NCBI RefSeq assembly: GCF_036195325.1
Contig: NZ_CP108101.1
Span: 930,001-994,000, forward strand
DNA from: Streptomyces sp. NBC_00234
Lineage (GTDB): Bacteria > Actinomycetota > Actinomycetes > Streptomycetales > Streptomycetaceae
Reading direction: 5' to 3'
DNA length: 64,000 bases
This document shows positions 52,376 through 60,806 of this stretch, piece by piece. Under the pieces are notes generated by a model. It did no database searches. It saw nothing but the letters and a program-made list of their open reading frames with translations, and was not told where the DNA came from. The position numbers and the translations under genes were made by a program. Positions within the stretch are counted from its first letter, which is position 1, and each line of letters starts with the position of its first letter.

Positions 52376-53461
52376 ATGACCGACGTACTACTCACCGTAG
52401 GCACCCGCAAAGGACTCTTCATCGGCCGCAGGCGCGACGGTGCGTGGGAGTTCGACGGTCCGCATTTCAACGCCCAGGCGATCTACTCGATCGCGATCGA
52501 CACCCGCCGTGACACCCCCCGGCTGCTCGTCGGCGGCGACAGCGCGCACTGGGGCCCCTCGGTGTTCCACTCCGACGATCTGGGTGCGACCTGGGTCGAG
52601 CCCAAGCAACCGGCGGTGAAGTTCCCCCAGTTCACCGAAGCCTCGCTGGAGAGGGTCTGGCAGCTCCATCCGGCCGGCCCCGAAGCGCCGGACGTGGTGT
52701 ACGCGGGCACCGAACCGGCGGCCCTGTTCCGCTCCGAGGACGGCGGCGAGTCCTTCGAGCTGGTGCGCCCGCTGTGGGAGCACCCGACTCGTTCGAAGTG
52801 GGTGCCCGGCGGGGGCGGCGAGGGCCTGCACACCATCCTGACCGACCCGAGGGACCCCCGGGCGGTCACCGTCGCGGTCTCCACGGCGGGGGTGTTCCGC
52901 ACCAAGGACGGCGGTGAGAGCTGGGCCCCGGCGAACAGAGGGGTGTCGGCGGTCTTCCTGCCGGACCCGGATCCGGAGTTCGGCCAGTGCGTCCACAAGG
53001 TGACGCGGGACGCGGCCGATCCGGACCGGCTCTATCTCCAGAACCACTGGGGCGTGTTCCGCAGCGACGACTCCGGGGACTCCTGGACGGACATCGGCGA
53101 GGGTCTGCCCTCCGACTTCGGATTCGCCGCAGCCGCCCACCCGCACCGCGGGGAGACGGCCTACATCTTCCCGATCACCGCGGACTCCGACCGCGTCCCG
53201 GCCGATCGCCGCTGCCGGGTGTTCCGTACGAGCGACGCGGGCCGGACCTGGGAACCGCTGTCGTCGGGGCTTCCGCAGGGCGCGCACTACGGCACGGTCC
53301 TGCGCGACGCGCTCTGCACGGACGACGCCGACCCGGCGGGCGTCTACTTCGGCAATCGCAACGGCGAGGTGTTCGCCAGCGCGGACGACGGCGACACCTG
53401 GCAGCAGCTCCTCTCGCATCTGCCGGACGTGCTGTGCGTACGGGCGGCGCTGATCGGCTGA
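52376..53461 (+). CDS. cytoplasmic Asp-box (BNR) repeat protein
   Basis: 361 residues, no signal peptide. At least six Asp boxes appear at regular spacing: HSDDLGATW, RSEDGGESF, RTKDGGESW, RSDDSGDSW, RTSDAGRTW, ASADDGDTW, giving a complete beta-propeller. It opens with DVLLTVGTRKGLFIGRRRDG. Often labelled sialidase-like or WD40/YVTN-like, but no sialidase active site is visible. The secreted relative at 13650 shares only the repeat type. Confidence 0.88.
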   Translation: MTDVLLTVGTRKGLFIGRRRDGAWEFDGPHFNAQAIYSIAIDTRRDTPRLLVGGDSAHWGPSVFHSDDLGATWVEPKQPAVKFPQFTEASLERVWQLHPAGPEAPDVVYAGTEPAALFRSEDGGESFELVRPLWEHPTRSKWVPGGGGEGLHTILTDPRDPRAVTVAVSTAGVFRTKDGGESWAPANRGVSAVFLPDPDPEFGQCVHKVTRDAADPDRLYLQNHWGVFRSDDSGDSWTDIGEGLPSDFGFAAAAHPHRGETAYIFPITADSDRVPADRRCRVFRTSDAGRTWEPLSSGLPQGAHYGTVLRDALCTDDADPAGVYFGNRNGEVFASADDGDTWQQLLSHLPDVLCVRAALIG

Positions 53462-53510
53462 CCGGCACCTCACCGCGGCGCGGGGGGACGACGACGCCCT
53501 CACAGGTCAG

Positions 53511-53541
53511 TTGATCGGTGTGGTCGTATCACCAGTAGAGT
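53511..53541 (+). promoter_or_regulatory. promoter giving a possibly leaderless ung transcript
   Basis: TTGATC (53511-53516) and TAGAGT (53536-53541) resemble -35 and -10 boxes with a 19-base spacer. The -10 box ends 7 bases before the GTG at 53549, so transcription would begin at or next to the start codon. Confidence 0.5.
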
Positions 53542-53548
53542 GCGGCCC

Positions 53549-54226
53549 GTGGCAGCACGACCGTTGAAAGAAATCGTCGAGCCCGGGTGGGCGCAAGCCC
53601 TTGAGCCCGTGGCCGAACGCGTCGCCGCGATGGGCGACTTCCTGCGCACCGAGATCGCCGCGGGGCGCACCTACCTGCCCGCGGGACCGCATGTCCTGCG
53701 TGCGTTCCAGCAGCCGTTCGACGAGGTGCGGGTTCTGATCGTCGGTCAGGACCCGTATCCCACTCCCGGGCACGCGATCGGTCTCAGCTTCGCGGTGGCG
53801 CCGGACGTCAGTCCGCTGCCGGGCAGTCTGGAGAACATCTTCCGGGAGCTGCACGCGGACCTGGGACTCCCCAGGCCGTCCAACGGCGATCTGACACCGT
53901 GGACGCGCCAGGGGGTGCTGCTGCTCAACAGGGCGCTGACCACCGCACCCCGGCGGCCCGCGGCCCACCGCGGCAAGGGCTGGGAAGAGGTCACGGAGCA
54001 GGCCATCCGCGCGCTGGTGGCGCGGGGCACTCCCCTCGTGTCGGTGCTGTGGGGGCGTGATGCCCGCAATCTGCGCCCGCTGCTGGGCACCTACCCGGCC
54101 ATCGAGTCCTCGCACCCCTCCCCCATGTCGGCGGACCGGGGCTTCTTCGGCTCACGGCCCTTCAGCCGGACCAACGAGCTGCTGGAGCGCCAGGGAGCGC
54201 AACCAGTCGACTGGCGGCTTCCGTGA
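53549..54226 (+). CDS. ung: uracil-DNA glycosylase, family 1
   Basis: 225 residues. The catalytic loop [16 protein letters not shown] carries the activating Asp; the uracil-binding [18 protein letters not shown] carries the second His; LLLNRALTT is the conserved middle region. Excises uracil from DNA to start base-excision repair. GTG 53549 is preferred over 53540 from family N-terminal alignment ([14 protein letters not shown]). It overlaps the BadF-type kinase by GTGA. Confidence 0.95.
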   Translation: MAARPLKEIVEPGWAQALEPVAERVAAMGDFLRTEIAAGRTYLPAGPHVLRAFQQPFDEVRVLIVGQDPYPTPGHAIGLSFAVAPDVSPLPGSLENIFRELHADLGLPRPSNGDLTPWTRQGVLLLNRALTTAPRRPAAHRGKGWEEVTEQAIRALVARGTPLVSVLWGRDARNLRPLLGTYPAIESSHPSPMSADRGFFGSRPFSRTNELLERQGAQPVDWRLP

Positions 54227-55284
54227 CGGCTCCCCCGGGCGGGTACGTCCTCGGCGTCGACTCCGGCGGATCGGGGCTGCGGGTGGCGCTCGGGTTGGTC
54301 GGGGACGAACAGCCCGTTTCGACGACGGTCTGTTCCGAACCGGTGCGGACGGGGTCCGGCGGTATCGACGCGGACCATCTGCTGGCACAACTGCTGCCCG
54401 CCGTCCGGCACCTGCTGGACGGTGCCGCGGAGCGCCGGGAGGACGGCCCCGCCGGCATCGCCGCGTTCGCGATCGGGGCGGCCGGGATGGCGACGCTCGG
54501 TGAGCAGTTGCGCGCGGAGCTGCCCGGCGCGCTCGCCGCCGAACTGGGCGTGCGGCGGATGGCACTGGCCGCCGACGCGGTGACCGCGTACGCGGGCGCG
54601 CTCGGCCAGCGGCCGGGCGCGGTGGTCGCGGGCGGCACGGGCATGATCGCGCTCGGCACGGACCTGTCGGACTGGCACAGGGCCGACGGCTGGGGACATC
54701 TTCTGGGTGACTGCGGGGGCGGGGCCTGGATCGGGCGGGCCGGGCTCGACGCGGCCATGCGCGCCCACGACGGACGGCGCGGCGGGTCACCCGCCCTGCT
54801 CGCCCGCCTGGTGGCCGTCTTCGGTCCGGCGACGGACCTGCCCGGCCTGCTCTATCCACGCACGGACCGGCCGGCGCTGCTCGCCTCCTTCGCCCCCGAG
54901 GTCGCGGCGTGCGCCGGGGACGATCCGGTCGCGGCGGGCATCCTGCGCGAGGCGGCGGCCCATATCGCCGAGACGGCCGCCGCGGTGTGTCCCGAGGCCG
55001 GACCGGAGGGTGCGGAGCAGCGCGAAGTGGCCCTCACCGGTGGCCTGTTCCGGATGGGTGACCCCCTCCTCGCGCCCCTGCGCGAAGAGCTGGCGCGACA
55101 GGTGCCGCAGGCGGTGGTGGTGCCCGCCGCGGGCGACCCGCTCACCGGTTCCCTGCGCATCGCCCGGGCGTTGGCGGGCCCCGGTCTCCGACTGCCGCTC
55201 CACCCGACCCTGCTGTTCGTGCCGAACGCGGCACCCGAGACCACGAGCGGGTCCGCGCAGGGGCATGGGCCGGGTGCCGATTAG
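54223..55284 (+). CDS. BadF/BadG/BcrA/BcrD ATPase family, N-acetylglucosamine kinase-like
   Basis: 353 residues. Sugar-kinase/Hsp70/actin-fold marks: phosphate 1 [20 protein letters not shown], phosphate 2 [20 protein letters not shown], then [20 protein letters not shown] and [20 protein letters not shown], which resemble eukaryote-type N-acetylglucosamine kinases. GTGA overlap with ung indicates coupling. Substrate probably an amino sugar; unproven. Confidence 0.85.
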   Translation: MTAPPGGYVLGVDSGGSGLRVALGLVGDEQPVSTTVCSEPVRTGSGGIDADHLLAQLLPAVRHLLDGAAERREDGPAGIAAFAIGAAGMATLGEQLRAELPGALAAELGVRRMALAADAVTAYAGALGQRPGAVVAGGTGMIALGTDLSDWHRADGWGHLLGDCGGGAWIGRAGLDAAMRAHDGRRGGSPALLARLVAVFGPATDLPGLLYPRTDRPALLASFAPEVAACAGDDPVAAGILREAAAHIAETAAAVCPEAGPEGAEQREVALTGGLFRMGDPLLAPLREELARQVPQAVVVPAAGDPLTGSLRIARALAGPGLRLPLHPTLLFVPNAAPETTSGSAQGHGPGAD

Positions 55285-55433
55285 GGATACGAGGAGCTAT
55301 TCGGGAAGACATTCCGGCCGACAGAGCGGGGCAGTTGACCGCTATGCGACTCAACGGACATTAGCGGACAGATAACGCCTGACTGGGCCCTCCCCGAACA
55401 GAGGAGCACCCAAAACCAGTAGCATGCGGCGCC

Positions 55434-56366
55434 ATGAGCACCCCCACTGGGCCCGCTTCCGGCCTGCCTGTACGAATGCCGCGACCTCGCCAGTCCGGAC
55501 GGCACCGCCGCCCGGAGCCCGTGGTCGCACCCGAGGGCGCTGCCGCGCTCGTTCTTGCCGTTCCCGGTACCCCTTCTTCGGCCACGCGCAGCCTGGCCGA
55601 AGAGGTCATCAGCATCGCCCGTTCCGAGCTCCCCGGCCTGAATGCCCGGATCGGATATCTCGACGGCGACGACGCCGAGTACCCCACTCTCGCCTCCGTG
55701 CTCGCCCACGCCGCCGCAGAGCGCGTCGCGCGGTACGAGCAGGGCATCGCGGCGGGCCGTGAGGTCACCGCCCCCGAAGGTCCGTCCGCCGTCGTGGTGC
55801 CGCTTCTCGCGGGACCCGACAACGCCCTCATCCGGCGGATACGGCAGGCAGTGATGGACAGCGGCACGCAGGTGGAGCTGACCGACGTGCTCGGCCCGCA
55901 CCCGCTGCTCGCCGAGGCACTGCACGTGCGCCTCTCGGAGGCCGGGCTGGCGCGCGCCGACCGCGCCAGGCTGTTCACCGTGGCGACCGCGGCGGACGGC
56001 ATCGTGCTGGCCACCGTGGGCGGCGACGAGGCCGTGCAGGCCGCCGGGATCACCGGCATGCTGCTGGCCGCGCGCCTCGCCGTGCCGGTGATGGCCGCCG
56101 CGCTCGACGTGGAGGGTTCAGTCGCCTCGATCGCCGAGCAGCTGCAGAACTCCGGCTCGGCCCAGCTGGCGCTGGCGCCGTACCTGGTGGGCCCGGAGAT
56201 CGACGCGAGCCTGCTGGACGCCGCGGCGAAGGAGGCCGGCTGCGCGACGGCCGAGCCGCTGGGCGCCTACCCGGCCATCGGCAAGCTGGTGCTGTCGCTC
56301 TACGCGACCGCCCTCGGCATCACCCCTGCGACGCCGCAGGGGGCGCAGGGCGCCCAGGCGCACTGA
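55434..56366 (+). CDS. CbiX-like (sirohydrochlorin chelatase family) protein
   Basis: 310 residues. Two tandem CbiX-type halves are visible: AALVLAVPGTPSSATRSLAE ... AVVVPLLAGPDNALIRRIRQ, and later LGPHPLLAEALHVRLSEAGL ... VMAAALDVEGSVASIAEQLQ. Classical members start with a GHGS-type motif whose His binds the metal; here this reads VPGTP, so the first metal ligand is lost, though PHPLL remains. It may be a non-catalytic or metal-binding relative. A TAGCAT box lies 8 bases before ATG, allowing a leaderless transcript. Confidence 0.8.
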   Translation: MSTPTGPASGLPVRMPRPRQSGRHRRPEPVVAPEGAAALVLAVPGTPSSATRSLAEEVISIARSELPGLNARIGYLDGDDAEYPTLASVLAHAAAERVARYEQGIAAGREVTAPEGPSAVVVPLLAGPDNALIRRIRQAVMDSGTQVELTDVLGPHPLLAEALHVRLSEAGLARADRARLFTVATAADGIVLATVGGDEAVQAAGITGMLLAARLAVPVMAAALDVEGSVASIAEQLQNSGSAQLALAPYLVGPEIDASLLDAAAKEAGCATAEPLGAYPAIGKLVLSLYATALGITPATPQGAQGAQAH

Positions 56367-56390
56367 TCCGCCACTGACCCGACGCACGTC

Positions 56391-56438
56391 GGCCGGTGCG
56401 GTACGGACCCGGGATTCCGGGTCCGTACCGCACCGGCC
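56391..56438. terminator. 22-bp perfect-stem bidirectional terminator
   Basis: GGCCGGTGCGGTACGGACCC plus GG pairs perfectly with its complement across GATT and is followed by GTTTTCC. It serves the convergent CbiX-like and lactonase genes. Confidence 0.95.
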
Positions 56439-56483
56439 GTTTTCCTTGCGCGCGCCCGCCGGGGCGCGCGAGGCCCCCGGACG

Positions 56484-57551
56484 TCAGGCGAAGGCCACGC
56501 AGGACGGCGCGGGGACGTCCAGCGAGCCGGCGTGCTGGGGGATGCCCGTCGCGGCGTCCACGGCGAACCAGCTGACGTTTCCGGAACGCTCGTTGGCGGC
56601 GTACAGCCACTGCCCCGTGGGGTCGAGGGCCAGGCCACGGGGCCAGTGCCCACCACAGCCCACGGACGCGGCCAGGGCGGCCTTCTCGCCGGTCACGTCC
56701 AGGGTGAGGACCGAGATGCTGTCGTGCCCCCGGTTCGCGACCCACAGGAACCGCCCGTCGTGCGAGACGACCGCCTCGGACGGGTACGTGCGCTGCTCGG
56801 GACCGGTGATCACGTCGTCGGGCAGAACGGCCGTGACGGCGACCGGTTCGAGGACGCCGGTGGCCGCGTCCCAGGCGCAGACGGTGAGGGTCGGGTCGAG
56901 TTCACCGACGACATAGGCGAAGCGGCCCGCGGGATGGAAGGCCAGATGGCGGGGGCCCGAACCGGGGCTCAGCGCCGTCTCCCCGTGCAGCCTCAGCTGC
57001 CCCGTGTCCGGGTCGACCACGCAGACGCGCACCGAGTCGGTGCCGAGGTCGACGCTCAGCAGCCACTGGCCCGACGGGTCGGCCAGCACCCCGTGGGCGT
57101 GCGGGGCGGTCTGGCGGGAGGCGTCCGGCCCGCCGCCCTCGTGCAGAAGAACCGATTCGGCAGGGCCGAGCGAGCCGTCGCCCCGCACCGGGAGCACGGT
57201 GACACCGCCGGAGCCGTAGTTCGCCGTGACCACACGGCCGGCGGCGAGCGTCAGATGCGTGGGACCGTCCGCGCGCACGGACTGCGGGGTGCCCAGCAGG
57301 CGCGGTACGTCACCTGAGACGTCGAAGGCGGCAGCCGCTCCCTTCGAGGTCTCGCTGACCGCGTAGAGCGCCGTTCCGCCCGGCCCGGGGCCGAGGCCGC
57401 TCACCAGGTACGACGGGTCGGGGAGGACATCGGTGGAACCCAGCACGGTCAGCGCACCGGTCTCCCGGTCCACGGCGGCGGCGGTGATCCCCTGTCCGCC
57501 CGCCGAGGTGAACGACCCAATGAATGCCCGCCCTGCGCTGTTCCCGCTCAT
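56484..57551 (-). CDS. lactonase family beta-propeller (6-phosphogluconolactonase-like)
   Basis: 355 residues from ATG 57551 (GAGGGG upstream), no signal peptide. Seven-bladed lactonase marks: RAFIGSFTSAGGQGITAAAV, HLTLAAGRVVTANYGSGGVT, APHAHGVLADPSGQWLLSVD, GSGPRHLAFHPAGRFAYVVG and HWPRGLALDPTGQWLYAANE. Such proteins hydrolyse sugar lactones. A DasR-like site about 60 bases upstream suggests control by amino-sugar status, fitting the kinase-like gene at 54223. Confidence 0.9.
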   Translation of the reverse strand: MSGNSAGRAFIGSFTSAGGQGITAAAVDRETGALTVLGSTDVLPDPSYLVSGLGPGPGGTALYAVSETSKGAAAAFDVSGDVPRLLGTPQSVRADGPTHLTLAAGRVVTANYGSGGVTVLPVRGDGSLGPAESVLLHEGGGPDASRQTAPHAHGVLADPSGQWLLSVDLGTDSVRVCVVDPDTGQLRLHGETALSPGSGPRHLAFHPAGRFAYVVGELDPTLTVCAWDAATGVLEPVAVTAVLPDDVITGPEQRTYPSEAVVSHDGRFLWVANRGHDSISVLTLDVTGEKAALAASVGCGGHWPRGLALDPTGQWLYAANERSGNVSWFAVDAATGIPQHAGSLDVPAPSCVAFA

Positions 57552-57611
57552 CGCGATACCCCTCTTCACCGTCTGCCGCGATCTTTGGGCCGACGGTAGC
57601 AGGAAGCACTT

Positions 57612-57627
57612 TCTGGTCCAGACCAAT
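57612..57627. promoter_or_regulatory. DasR-type (dre) site candidate
   Basis: TCTGGTCCAGACCAAT contains the palindrome TGGTC-CA-GACCA and matches the known DasR consensus ACTGGTCTAGACCACT at 13 of 16 positions by hand. It lies 61 bases upstream of the lactonase start. Confidence 0.7.
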
Positions 57628-57672
57628 TGGGATCACCGGCGAACCTTTCCGGCGGCCCCCGAGGCGGCGCGG

Positions 57673-59184
57673 TCAGGCGGTGACGAGCGGCGCGCGCGGG
57701 GAGGTCCGCAGGGGCGCGGCAAGATCGCCCAGCGCCCGCTCCAGGGCGTGCAGGTGGGCGAGTGCGGCCTCGGCGCCGGGGTGGTGGTGCGGGGCCTGCT
57801 GAGGGACGGACAGACGGTCGGTCAGGGCCTGTCCGGGCGGCGCGAGCGCCAGCACGGCGGCCTCGACCCGGTGGCAGGCCGCGGTGAGCCGCGCGTCGTG
57901 GGAGGCGTCCGGATCGGCCGCCACCGTGGCGAGACCGCGCACCTCTCGGGCGCAGGCGTCGAGCAGCTCCAGCACCTGCCGGGCGCGCGCCTTGCGTGCC
58001 CGCAGCGGACTGGCGGGGTGCACGAGCGGGGCCAGCGACAGCCTGGCCCGACCGAGCAGCAGTTCCAGTTCGGCGGCGAGCGGTGCCGGGTCCGCCTGCT
58101 CGTCACCGGCCAGGCGCATCGCGGCGGCGCCGGTGCAGCGGTGCACACAGTGCAGCGCGCGCTGGATCCACGCCTCGGTCGTCGCATGGGTGGTGACGGG
58201 CAGGATCAGGGCGACTCCGATGACCGCGCCGAGAGCGCCGGCGGCCGTCTCCTCGAAGCGCAGCCACAGCAGTCCCGGGTGCAGGACGCCGAGGAGCCCG
58301 TACAGCAGCCCTGCCATCACGGTGACGAAGAACGTCATCCAGCTGTACGAGGGCCCGGCGGTGTAGAAGATGCCGAAGACGCACACGGCGACGAGGGCCG
58401 CCGTCGGTGCGGGTGCGCCGTGCAGCGGTACGGCGACGAGCAGGCCCACGGCGATCCCGGCGACCGTTCCCACGACCCGGCGCAGGCCGCGGACAAGCGT
58501 CTCGCCGCGCGAGGCCGTGTTGACGAAGATCCACCAGGCGGTGCCGACGGCCCAGTACCAGCGGTCCGGGGAGAGCAGCAGGCCGACCGCGAGCGCGATC
58601 GCACAGGCCGCCGTGGCCTGGAGCGCCTGGCGGGTGGTGGGCCTCGCGAGCCCCCGTCCGGAGAGCGGGGCGGGCTGGGCGGGCGGCGGGGTACGCCGCT
58701 CGATGCACCAGGCCCCGAAGCGCACGGCGCAGGAGGCCGCCACGGCCAGCGCCACCGCTCCGTACAGCTCGGGCAGCTGTCCGGGGACCGCGTGCAGGAA
58801 CTGGGTGCTGAAGAACATCATGAAGCCGAAGATCCCGAGCGCGTGCCCTCGGGGGCCCCAGCGGCGCGCGTACACCCCGGCGAAGACGACGGCGAGCCAG
58901 CTGACGGACCGCAGCAGCGGCTGCCCGTGCAAGGTGCTGGCCAGGGCGAGGACGGGGAATCCGACGACCGGCAGCAGCACGGTCGTCACGGCCTGCCTGC
59001 GGACGGTCGGGTCACCGACGGTGAACAGCGCCAGGAGCGCGGCGAGCCCTCCGGTGATGGACGCGGTCAGGGACAGGCCGGCCAGTTCGGCGGCGGCCAC
59101 CGCCAGCCCGATGCCGAGCACCGCACGCAGCGAGACCCGCAGTCGTACACGCCCCGGATCAGGGGCCACGAACATCCTCTTCAC
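57673..59184 (-). CDS. FUSC family membrane protein (aromatic acid exporter-like)
   Basis: 503 residues. GTG 59184 gives a short KRMFVAPDPGRVRLRV start. Two clusters of membrane segments appear (LRAVLGIGLAVAAAELAGLS ... FGFMMFFSTQFLHAVPG; then LQATAACAIALAVGLLLSPD ... GVALILPV), the duplicated six-segment layout of FUSC proteins, followed by a helical cytoplasmic C-terminal domain. Probably an efflux pump for aromatic acids; substrate unknown. Divergent from the Lrp-type regulator. Confidence 0.88.
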   Translation of the reverse strand: MKRMFVAPDPGRVRLRVSLRAVLGIGLAVAAAELAGLSLTASITGGLAALLALFTVGDPTVRRQAVTTVLLPVVGFPVLALASTLHGQPLLRSVSWLAVVFAGVYARRWGPRGHALGIFGFMMFFSTQFLHAVPGQLPELYGAVALAVAASCAVRFGAWCIERRTPPPAQPAPLSGRGLARPTTRQALQATAACAIALAVGLLLSPDRWYWAVGTAWWIFVNTASRGETLVRGLRRVVGTVAGIAVGLLVAVPLHGAPAPTAALVAVCVFGIFYTAGPSYSWMTFFVTVMAGLLYGLLGVLHPGLLWLRFEETAAGALGAVIGVALILPVTTHATTEAWIQRALHCVHRCTGAAAMRLAGDEQADPAPLAAELELLLGRARLSLAPLVHPASPLRARKARARQVLELLDACAREVRGLATVAADPDASHDARLTAACHRVEAAVLALAPPGQALTDRLSVPQQAPHHHPGAEAALAHLHALERALGDLAAPLRTSPRAPLVTA

Positions 59185-59403
59185 GACGGTCGGACCGCCC
59201 CCTTCGGCTGGAGAACACCCTCTTGTGAACGGCAAAGGCGCCGCGTAACCGGAAGCGGCTTCGTCGCCGTCCGGCGCTGCGCAGCGCCATGGATGAGTCC
59301 AGGAAAGCATCCTGCGGGACAGTGGCTCAACTCGACGAGCGTGTGCTGTGCCATTGGTACAGTGAGGATTCGTTTTACCGAGCCAGGAAGAGGCCAACGG
59401 ACC

Positions 59404-59886
59404 ATGGCTGTGGATTCGCTCGACACCCGCATCCTGCGTCTGCTGATCGAGCAGCCGCGCACCAGCGCGCGGGAGTACGCGCGCATCCTCGGGATCGCCC
59501 GCGGCACGCTCCAGGCCCGGCTCGACCGCCTGGAGCGCGACGGTGTGATCACCGGCACGGGGCCCGCGCTCTCCCCCGCCGCCCTCGGCCATCCCGTGCT
59601 CGCCTTCGTCCACCTGGAGGTCACCCAGGGACACCTGGACGAGGTGGGTGAGGCCCTCTCCGCCGTGCCGGAGATCATCGAGGCGTTCTCGACGACCGGC
59701 GGCGGCGATCTGCTGACCCGGGTCGTCGCCCGCGACAACGGACATCTGGAGGATGTGATCCAGCAGCTGATCCAGCTTCCGGGCGTGGTCAGGACCCGGA
59801 CGGAGGTGGCGCTGCGCGAGCGGGTGGCGCACCGCGTGCTGCCTCTGGTCGAAGCGGTGGGCCGGACCGCCGGCGGCACGGACTGA
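59404..59886 (+). CDS. Lrp/AsnC family transcriptional regulator
   Basis: 160 residues. The N-terminal helix-turn-helix reads LDTRILRLLIEQPRTSAREY, ARILGIARGTLQARLDRLER; the C-terminal RAM-type domain shows FVHLEVTQGHLDEVGEALSA, GGDLLTRVVARDNGHLEDVI and LPGVVRTRTEVAL. Probably senses an amino acid or aromatic effector. Its divergent placement suggests it may control the FUSC transporter. Confidence 0.9.
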   Translation: MAVDSLDTRILRLLIEQPRTSAREYARILGIARGTLQARLDRLERDGVITGTGPALSPAALGHPVLAFVHLEVTQGHLDEVGEALSAVPEIIEAFSTTGGGDLLTRVVARDNGHLEDVIQQLIQLPGVVRTRTEVALRERVAHRVLPLVEAVGRTAGGTD

Positions 59887-59909
59887 CCCTGCCCGGCATG
59901 CTGGGAGCC

Positions 59910-60629
59910 ATGAGCTCACCGCGCACCCAGGTCCCCCGCGTCATCTTCGATCTCGACGGCACCCTCGTGGACAGCGAGCCGAACTACTACGAGGCGGGCC
60001 GCCGCCTCCTCGCCCGGTACGGGGTGGCGGATTTCAGCTGGGAGCACCACACCCGCTTCATCGGGATCGGCACCCGGGAGACCCTGACCGCGCTGCGCGC
60101 CGAGTACGGGATCCAGGCGCCGGTCGACGAACTGCTGGCCGGCAAGAACGCCCTCTATCTCGAACTGGCCGGCTCCTCCACCGAGGTCTTCCCCGAGATG
60201 CGCGCGCTCGTGGAACGCCTGCACGGTGCGGCTGTCCCGATGGCCGTGGCCTCGGGTTCGTCCCGCGAGGCGATCGGGGCGGTGCTCGCCGTCACCGGTC
60301 TCGACGCGTACATCCCCCTGTACGTCTCCGCCGAGGAGGTCCCGCACGGCAAGCCGGAGCCCGACGTGTTCCTGGAGGCCGCGCGCCGGATGGGAGCGGA
60401 ACCGGCCGACTGCGTCGTGCTGGAGGACGCGGCTCCGGGCGCGGCGGCGGCGCACGCGGCGGGCATGCGCTGCCTGGCCGTCCCCTACGTGACCGCGACG
60501 GCGGGCGACCCGGCGTTCCTGGCGGCGGAACTGCTCTTCGCGGGCGGGCAGCGCGAGTTCACGGCCCGGGCCGCGTACGAGTGGCTGCTCCCGACGGGCG
60601 GCCCCGGGGCCGCCGTACCGATTGGCTGA
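59910..60629 (+). CDS. HAD family phosphatase
   Basis: 239 residues. All HAD motifs are present: motif I IFDLDGTLVDSEPNYYE, motif II VASGSSREA, Lys of motif III in HGKPEPD, and motif IV CVVLEDAAPGAAAAHAAGM. A helical cap lies between. Similar to beta-phosphoglucomutase/pseudouridine-5'-phosphatase-like enzymes; substrate unknown. ATG 59910 is used; ATG 59898 would add four residues. A short gap follows the Lrp gene. Confidence 0.9.
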   Translation: MSSPRTQVPRVIFDLDGTLVDSEPNYYEAGRRLLARYGVADFSWEHHTRFIGIGTRETLTALRAEYGIQAPVDELLAGKNALYLELAGSSTEVFPEMRALVERLHGAAVPMAVASGSSREAIGAVLAVTGLDAYIPLYVSAEEVPHGKPEPDVFLEAARRMGAEPADCVVLEDAAPGAAAAHAAGMRCLAVPYVTATAGDPAFLAAELLFAGGQREFTARAAYEWLLPTGGPGAAVPIG

Positions 60630-60806
60630 TTGCCGCCCCCACCAGGGCATCCCGTCCGTGGTGGCAGGTCACCGGTGCCAACTGCGGTCCCGCAGGCCGA
60701 TATCCTGACCGGGCCGCGCACGCCTTCCTCGTCCTGATCCCGATGAGCCCGAAGAGGTCGCTTCCGCGGCTGTCGAAGCGGGCCACAGTTCGAGATTGGT
60801 GCACAG

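Noticed and set aside
57433..59886. 817-codon plus-strand frame
   Set aside because: Only its last part (the Lrp regulator from 59404) is real; the rest mirrors the FUSC gene.
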